Shown here: piece by piece, positions 59,260 to 64,000 of the stretch
Layout: every line of letters begins with the position of its first letter
How positions within the stretch are numbered: position 1 is the stretch's first letter
From: Hypericum androsaemum
Taxonomy: Eukaryota; Streptophyta; Magnoliopsida; Malpighiales; Hypericaceae
DNA length: 64,000 nt
NCBI GenBank assembly: GCA_963995505.1
Contig: OZ023193.1
Span: 5,788,521 to 5,852,520 of the forward strand
Reading direction: 5' to 3'
Program-made: the position numbers and the translations under genes
The notes under the pieces: model-generated
What the model was told of the DNA's origin: nothing
Seen by the model: the letters and a program-made list of their open reading frames with translations, nothing else
The model's database searches: none

Positions 59260-60546
59260 ATATTTATAAAGAACCAAAAGACACATTACGTAAAATCCTA
59301 CTAAAAATCAAACTCCTAATAATCATCCTAAAATTATATATAATAACTAAATCTAAGGTTATCTTTATCTCATCATTCTTCTCTGGTTGGAGAAATTCGT
59401 CCTCGAATTTGATATCGTCGGCCAGCTTGAGATCTTCGTACATGCACTCTTTAACACCTTTGAGCGACATGGTGACACATGTTATCTTCCATCCCAACAT
59501 ATCAAATACTTGGAACTGAGGTAAACAGTCTCCAGAAAAAAGACCAAGAACTCACGTCTTCAGACAGATCTTTCAGCATCCTTGAGGGCATTCCACATAT
59601 TCAGCAGTGTATAACTTTTAACATATGGAAACTTGTCAACTCCGAGAAAGTCAATGTGCTCGATATGCTCAACCTCATAATCATGATTCATATGAGCATT
59701 AGTTCATTCACCAATTTACCAGCAACAACTCTATGATAAACTTCACAATCAATGGAATTATATCCTCCGAGAAAGTCAATGTGCTCGATATGCTCAACCT
59801 CATAATCATGATTCATATGAGCATAAGCTCATTCGCCAATTCACCAGCAACAACTCTATGATAAACTTCACAATAAATGGAATTACATCCTCTTTAAAAG
59901 ATTTAGGAATATCCTTAAGTTTAAAAGACCATAAAATATCATATGTTTCATCTTCCTTATGTTACCATTAAGAGACGTTGAATTACAAAAACCTCACTTT
60001 GATCAACCTCGTCCTCTTCACCAGGGTAGGAGTCATAAATTGATTTACTTTTTAAGACCATGAGGTCGAATAGGATCCCTTACATGGGATGAGTCGGAAT
60101 CCTCATCAAAGCTTTGTCTATCAAATAAGTCATTAACGAATTCACCAAATTCTTCCCAAATTAAAGTATCTTGAATGACTTTAGGTTATAGAGTTTGTTG
60201 ATTCCTTGAGGTCTCAGCCATCTGCTTCAAATCATCCAAATTAACTTGAATCTCATGCAACTTCTCGACCATTACTTTCGCCATATCTGATTGGCTATTA
60301 TATTGTTCTAAAAAATGACGGTACTTGACATCACATCATTCCAAACTTCGTAAGCATGTTGAAAAATAACTTATAAATAAGCTTCTCTTTCATTTTAGTC
60401 CATCGAGAGGTTTTCAGCTTACCATACTGTTTTTGTTGAAGATTTAAATTAATCCACCAATGCAGAAGAGTACCTCGCAATCGTTGTTTAACAAATCTTA
60501 CTTTATTCAGCTCCGCAAACTTGTGAACATCTAAGTATACCTCCAC
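59260..60546 (-). pseudogene. Gypsy retrotransposon gag-region remnant
   Basis: On the minus strand, 60546-60331 encodes a retrotransposon gag-like core: VHKFAELNKVRFVKQRLRGT, then LHWWINL and a W..MK..L pattern. Farther on (59880-59640) another gag/pol-like acidic region appears with many stops. A 124-bp segment is tandemly duplicated (59641-59764 and 59765-59888; landmark TCCGAGAAAGTCAATGTGC). No LTR was identified. It is decayed and non-coding now. Confidence 0.6.
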
Positions 60547-61220
60547 AATGACAAACCACTTTATGAAATTTCCTCTCGAAATTTCCTAATCGAGATCAAA
60601 AAAATAGTAGGAATATGCACTATAAATACCAAGAGTGACTAATATGTCATTTTACAAAACTTTCAGCGGCCAATATGTAATTTTGACTACTGGCAAATTA
60701 TTAAAAAAACTACTATAATAATAGAGAAGATGTCTTATTTATAAACAATACAAAAAACTTATTATGTAAAATCATACTAAAAATAAATACCTAATAATAA
60801 TTCAAAAACTATAAATAACGACTAAGTTCTAAAGTTATGTTTATCTCGATAATACTTCATTCCCAATAATTACATGGTTGATCATGGGAGATACCAACCG
60901 TCATTTTCGTCGATATTTGTTTTATGCACTCATTAAAATAAATATCGTGTTATCAAAATAAAAAGCACAAGTACACTAAAAAAAGAATTAAAGCAAAAGG
61001 AATCACAAACGACCACAGAAAGAGGCGTGGTAGTCATTATCATCTATAAATAAAGTGAACAAGAAAATTAAAGTAAAATGAATCACAAACGACCACTTTT
61101 GTCACTTTTCTTCTTCCCTTGAACAAGTTACTTTTATTCATTTCTTTGGTCATTACATTAAGTAACCTCCAACTCTTGTCGCCTTTCTGTCCTCTGTTTC
61201 GCACCAAATTAGTACGCATG
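60546..61220 (+). repeat. Upstream copy of the ALKBH1 promoter duplication
   Basis: It matches 61508-62180 nearly base for base (for example GACAAACCACTTTATGAAAT and AGTAGGAATATGCACTATAA). The copy ends at TTTCGCACCAAATTAGTACGC, just where the functional copy enters the gene leader. It lacks the gene itself. Confidence 0.9.
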
Positions 61221-61507
61221 GAGAATATGTATTTGGAAGGTTATATTATAATAAAACTATAGTTTTATTAAAATAAAAGCATGGAGAATCGCAAACGACC
61301 ATAGAAAGGGCGCCTGAACTAATTAGGAATGTTGTTCTTAAATACGACCTGATAATATTTAACTCTGAATAATTATACAATTTTTCATGAAAATTTTTAA
61401 TAGTCATTTCGTCAACATTGTTATGTTTATTAAATTTATGACATTCATTATAACACATAAATATATATTTTGAAGGGTCATATAATATCATTATCGTTTT
61501 AAGAGAA
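61221..61507. repeat. Displaced satellite monomer between the two promoter copies
   Basis: Nearly identical to 58595-58872 (ATGTATTTGGAAGGTTATAT; GCATGGAGAATCGCAAACGA). It separates the two promoter copies and marks the recombination that made the duplication. Confidence 0.9.
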
Positions 61508-62294
61508 TGACAAACCACTTTATGAAATTTTCTCTCGAAATTCCCTAATCGAGATCAGAAAAATAGTAGGAATATGCACTATAAACACCAAGAGTGACTA
61601 ATATGTCATTTCACAAAACTTTGAGCGGCCAAGATGTAATTTTGACTACTGGCAAATTATTTAAAAAACTACTATAATAATAGAGAAGATGTCTTATTTA
61701 TAAACAATCAAAAAAAACTTATTACGTAAAATCATACTAAAAATAAATACCTAATAATAATTCAAAAACTATAAATAATGACTAAGTTCTAAAGTTATGT
61801 TTATCTCGATAATACTTCATTCCCAATAATTACATGGTTGATCATGGGAGATACCAACCGTCATTTTTGTCGATATTTGTTTTATGTACTCATTAAAATA
61901 AATATCGTGTTATCAAAATAAAAGGCACAAGTATACTAAAAAAAACGAATTAAAGCAAAAGAAATCACAAACGACCACAGAAAGAGGAATGGTAGTCATT
62001 ATCATCTATAAATAAAGTGAACAAAAAAATTAAAGCAAAAAAATCACAAACGACCACTTTTGTCACTTTTCTTCTTCCCTTGAACAAGTTACTTTTATTC
62101 CTTTCTTTTGGTCATTACATTAAGTAACCTCCAATTTTTGTCGCCTTCCTGTCCTCTGTTTCGCGCCAAATTAGTACGCACCCGGAAATGGAAACCGGGT
62201 CGGGCTCCGGCCACAGCGCTTCCGGGTCAGGTCCCCGGCGTGGATCCTCTCTCTCTGTTTCTTCAGCTCCCTCTACTCGCACTGCCCATGTAAG

Positions 62295-62337
<43 letters not shown>

Positions 62338-62580
62338 AGATCTTGCTCGGTTAATTATCTCAATTAATTCCAGTACCCTCTTGCCTTGCCATTGATGTTT
62401 TGGAATCTGGTCGCTTTATTTGAATGTTCTATTGGGAAAGTCGGGGTCTTTTCCTTCTGTTTTAATCGAAGATCGGATTTTTTTTTTACTTTAGGGTTTC
62501 AACTGGATGGTTTAGTTTCATTGTCTTTTCAACTTCCCAATTTTGCTCATGTGTGAATTTTTTTTGTTTATTTTGGGGAA
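61508..62580 (+). promoter_or_regulatory. Promoter and leader of the ALKBH1-type gene, with E2F-like site and CT tract
   Basis: TTTCGCGCCAAA at 62159-62170 matches the E2F consensus TTTSSCGC. The leader follows. A (CT)n tract of about 38 bp at 62299-62336 comes just after a possible leader-intron donor (CAT|GTAAGC at 62289/62290). An acceptor (CTTTAG) lies near 62495. CT-rich tracts and leader introns are common in plant genes. The start of transcription was not determined. Confidence 0.5.
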
Positions 62581-63941
62581 ATGACTGTTCAGAATCAAGG
62601 TGGAGGGTACAACAGAGATGGTGGTTCTGGTTATAGAGGCGGAAGATCACGTGGTAGAGGGTCCAATCGTGCGGTATGGGTGGAGAAACCGCAGTTTGAG
62701 AGTCAAGTTGATTCGAGTTCAGCTGTTTCCGGTGATCCTGCATCAGGTTGCTCTCATCCCGGAAGGCGAGTTGGGATTGGAGAAGCCACCGGATCCAATG
62801 CCACTGGTGTTGCCTCGTCTCGTTCGCAACATGATGATGTTGTGATAGGGGCTGAGCCACCGTCCGGATCCGGTGGTAAAAGCCAACCATTGAATGTTGT
62901 GGTTCCAATTAGCAAAAATCCAGCTCTGGGAGCCGGAGAGTCACAGCAAGAGGAACTGGTTGAGATTTTTGATATTTGCCCGGTGAGGGGTGGTGCTACT
63001 GTGATGCTTAAACCTTCCTTGCTTGCCCAGAACAAAGAGAGGCGGAATGAGGTCAAGCGTGCTTCGGAGGGACAAAATTGGAAGATACTAAGACCTGGAA
63101 TGGTGCTTCTAACAAAGTACCTGTCCACCAGCGACCAGGTCCGGCTTTATTATTTGCCTCGGACATCATTTTGTGGTCTTGTTATGGCATGACTTGCATT
63201 GCAGTAATTGTCTTCTTGTGCTCTCATAGGTCAAAATAGTTAAGATATGTCGAGATCTTGGTGTCAGCTGTGGGGGTTTTTACCAACCGGGTTACAGAGA
63301 TGGAGCTAAATTGCGTTTGAAGATGATGTGCCTGGGTAAAAATTGGGACCCTGAGACAAGTAAATATGGAGACCGTCGTCTAGTAGATGGTGCTCAGCCT
63401 CCGATTATTCCTCCCGAGTTTCATCAGTTGGTTCATAAAGCAATTGAAGATTCATGTGCTCTCATAGAAAGCAATTCCCATGGATACAACGTGGACGGCA
63501 GTCTTCCCAAAATGTCCCCAAATATTTGCATCGTAAATTTCTACTCAGAAAGCGGGAAGCTCGGTCTCCATCAGGTTGGCATACAAAACTTTATTAGATT
63601 ACTTTGGTGACCAAAGAACATCTCCTGTGAATTTGCAGCATTTCATGACTTAATTCACAATGCAGGATAAAGATGAAAGCGCGGAGAGTCTCCGCAAAGG
63701 ATTGCCTGTTGTTTCCTTTTCCATTGGTGACACAGCGGAGTTCCTGTATGGCGATCACAGAGATGATGAGAAGGCAGATAAAGTTGTCCTGGAATCAGGA
63801 GATGTTCTAATATTTGGTGGAAATTCCAGACATGTTTTTCATGGAGTGAGTTCTGTCCTCAAAGGGACAGCGCCAAAGACCCTGCTACAAGAAACCAATC
63901 TTCGTCCAGGCCGTCTGAATCTGACTTTCCGAGAGTATTAA
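62581..63941 (+). CDS. ALKBH1-type 2-oxoglutarate/Fe(II) dioxygenase (392 aa)
   Basis: Three coding exons: 62581-63138, 63230-63574 and 63666-63941, all phase 0 with GT-AG introns. The N-terminal 100 or so residues are Gly/Arg-rich (GGGYNRDGGSGYRGGRSRGR) and low-complexity. The AlkB-like domain follows from about residue 125 (EIFDICPVRGGATVML; SCGGFYQPGYRDGAKLRLKM). Iron ligands: His300 and Asp302 (LGLHQDKDE, split by the second intron) and His360 (SRHVFHGV). Arg384 and Arg390 (RPGRLNLTFREY) bind 2-oxoglutarate. All catalytic residues are present. In plants the related ALKBH1 proteins are nucleic-acid demethylases (reported for DNA N6-methyladenine and tRNA m1A); which substrate applies here is unknown. 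The ATG at 62581 gives the full Gly-rich head, which resembles paralogues. Confidence 0.93.
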
Positions 63942-64000
63942 TCTGCCTCTGGGCCTGCTTCAAGCTGTTTCCATTTATCTTGTACAGAAGTCCTTCCGTA

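Noticed and set aside
1..64000. tRNA or rRNA genes
   Set aside because: I looked for conserved tRNA arm motifs and rRNA cores and found none that I could support by eye.

Overview
The window is a piece of plant nuclear DNA, almost certainly a eudicot. The evidence is spliced plant genes (PHL/Spt20-type flowering regulator, plant 2-hydroxy-acid oxidase, SEC22, an ALKBH1-type dioxygenase), long AT-rich intergenic DNA, and Copia, Gypsy, LINE, Mutator-like and pogo-like mobile elements. I cannot name the species; a woody rosid is a guess only. Nothing bacterial or viral is present.

Layout. 1-28.8 kb is a degraded tandem array. Its unit is a DUF4220/DUF594 membrane-protein gene followed by a 5' fragment of the nucleoporin gene NUP107. 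Unit 1 (2.35-8.1 kb) keeps only the tail of the DUF4220 gene, cut by a Copia retrotransposon whose 3' LTR abuts it, plus a NUP107 fragment interrupted by a LINE. Unit 2 (8.1-10.3 kb) keeps only the DUF4220 5' flank and first exon. About 10 kb of mobile DNA follows: a short LTR, an unassigned block, and an antisense LINE split by a 2,675-bp solo LTR with a perfect CCTTG target duplication. Unit 3 (20.3-28.8 kb) holds the only intact DUF4220 gene (three exons, 740 aa) and a second NUP107 fragment. Insertions present in one unit and missing from another date several elements relative to the duplication.

29.4-36.5 kb is a second tandem duplication: two copies of an unrecognised small membrane-protein gene on the minus strand (200 aa in 4 exons, 281 aa in 6 exons). 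The shorter copy has its first three exons collapsed into one. A Mutator-like element carrying adenylate kinase exons sits between them.

37-46.1 kb holds two convergent conserved genes: PHL/Spt20 (12 exons, about 1,238 aa, plus strand) and a HAOX/GLO4-type (S)-2-hydroxy-acid oxidase (11 exons, 364 aa, minus strand). 47-51.3 kb holds two further transposons. One is an approximately 3-kb element whose arms are long arrays of the motif GATATTGGTTT in opposite orientation, resembling VANDAL-type MULEs. 53.7-55.5 kb holds SEC22 (5 coding exons, 218 aa, minus strand). 56-61.5 kb is AT-rich with a roughly 256-bp satellite and a decayed Gypsy gag region. The window ends with an ALKBH1-type 2OG/Fe(II) dioxygenase (3 coding exons, 392 aa, plus strand) whose promoter region is tandemly duplicated.

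The genes do not form a pathway. The most notable features are the gene-fragment-carrying Mutator-like elements (STT3A exons at 24 kb, adenylate kinase exons at 32 kb) and the motif-array element at 47-50 kb. Exon boundaries were read by eye from splice signals and reading phase. All family names rest on recalled protein motifs, not on a database search.
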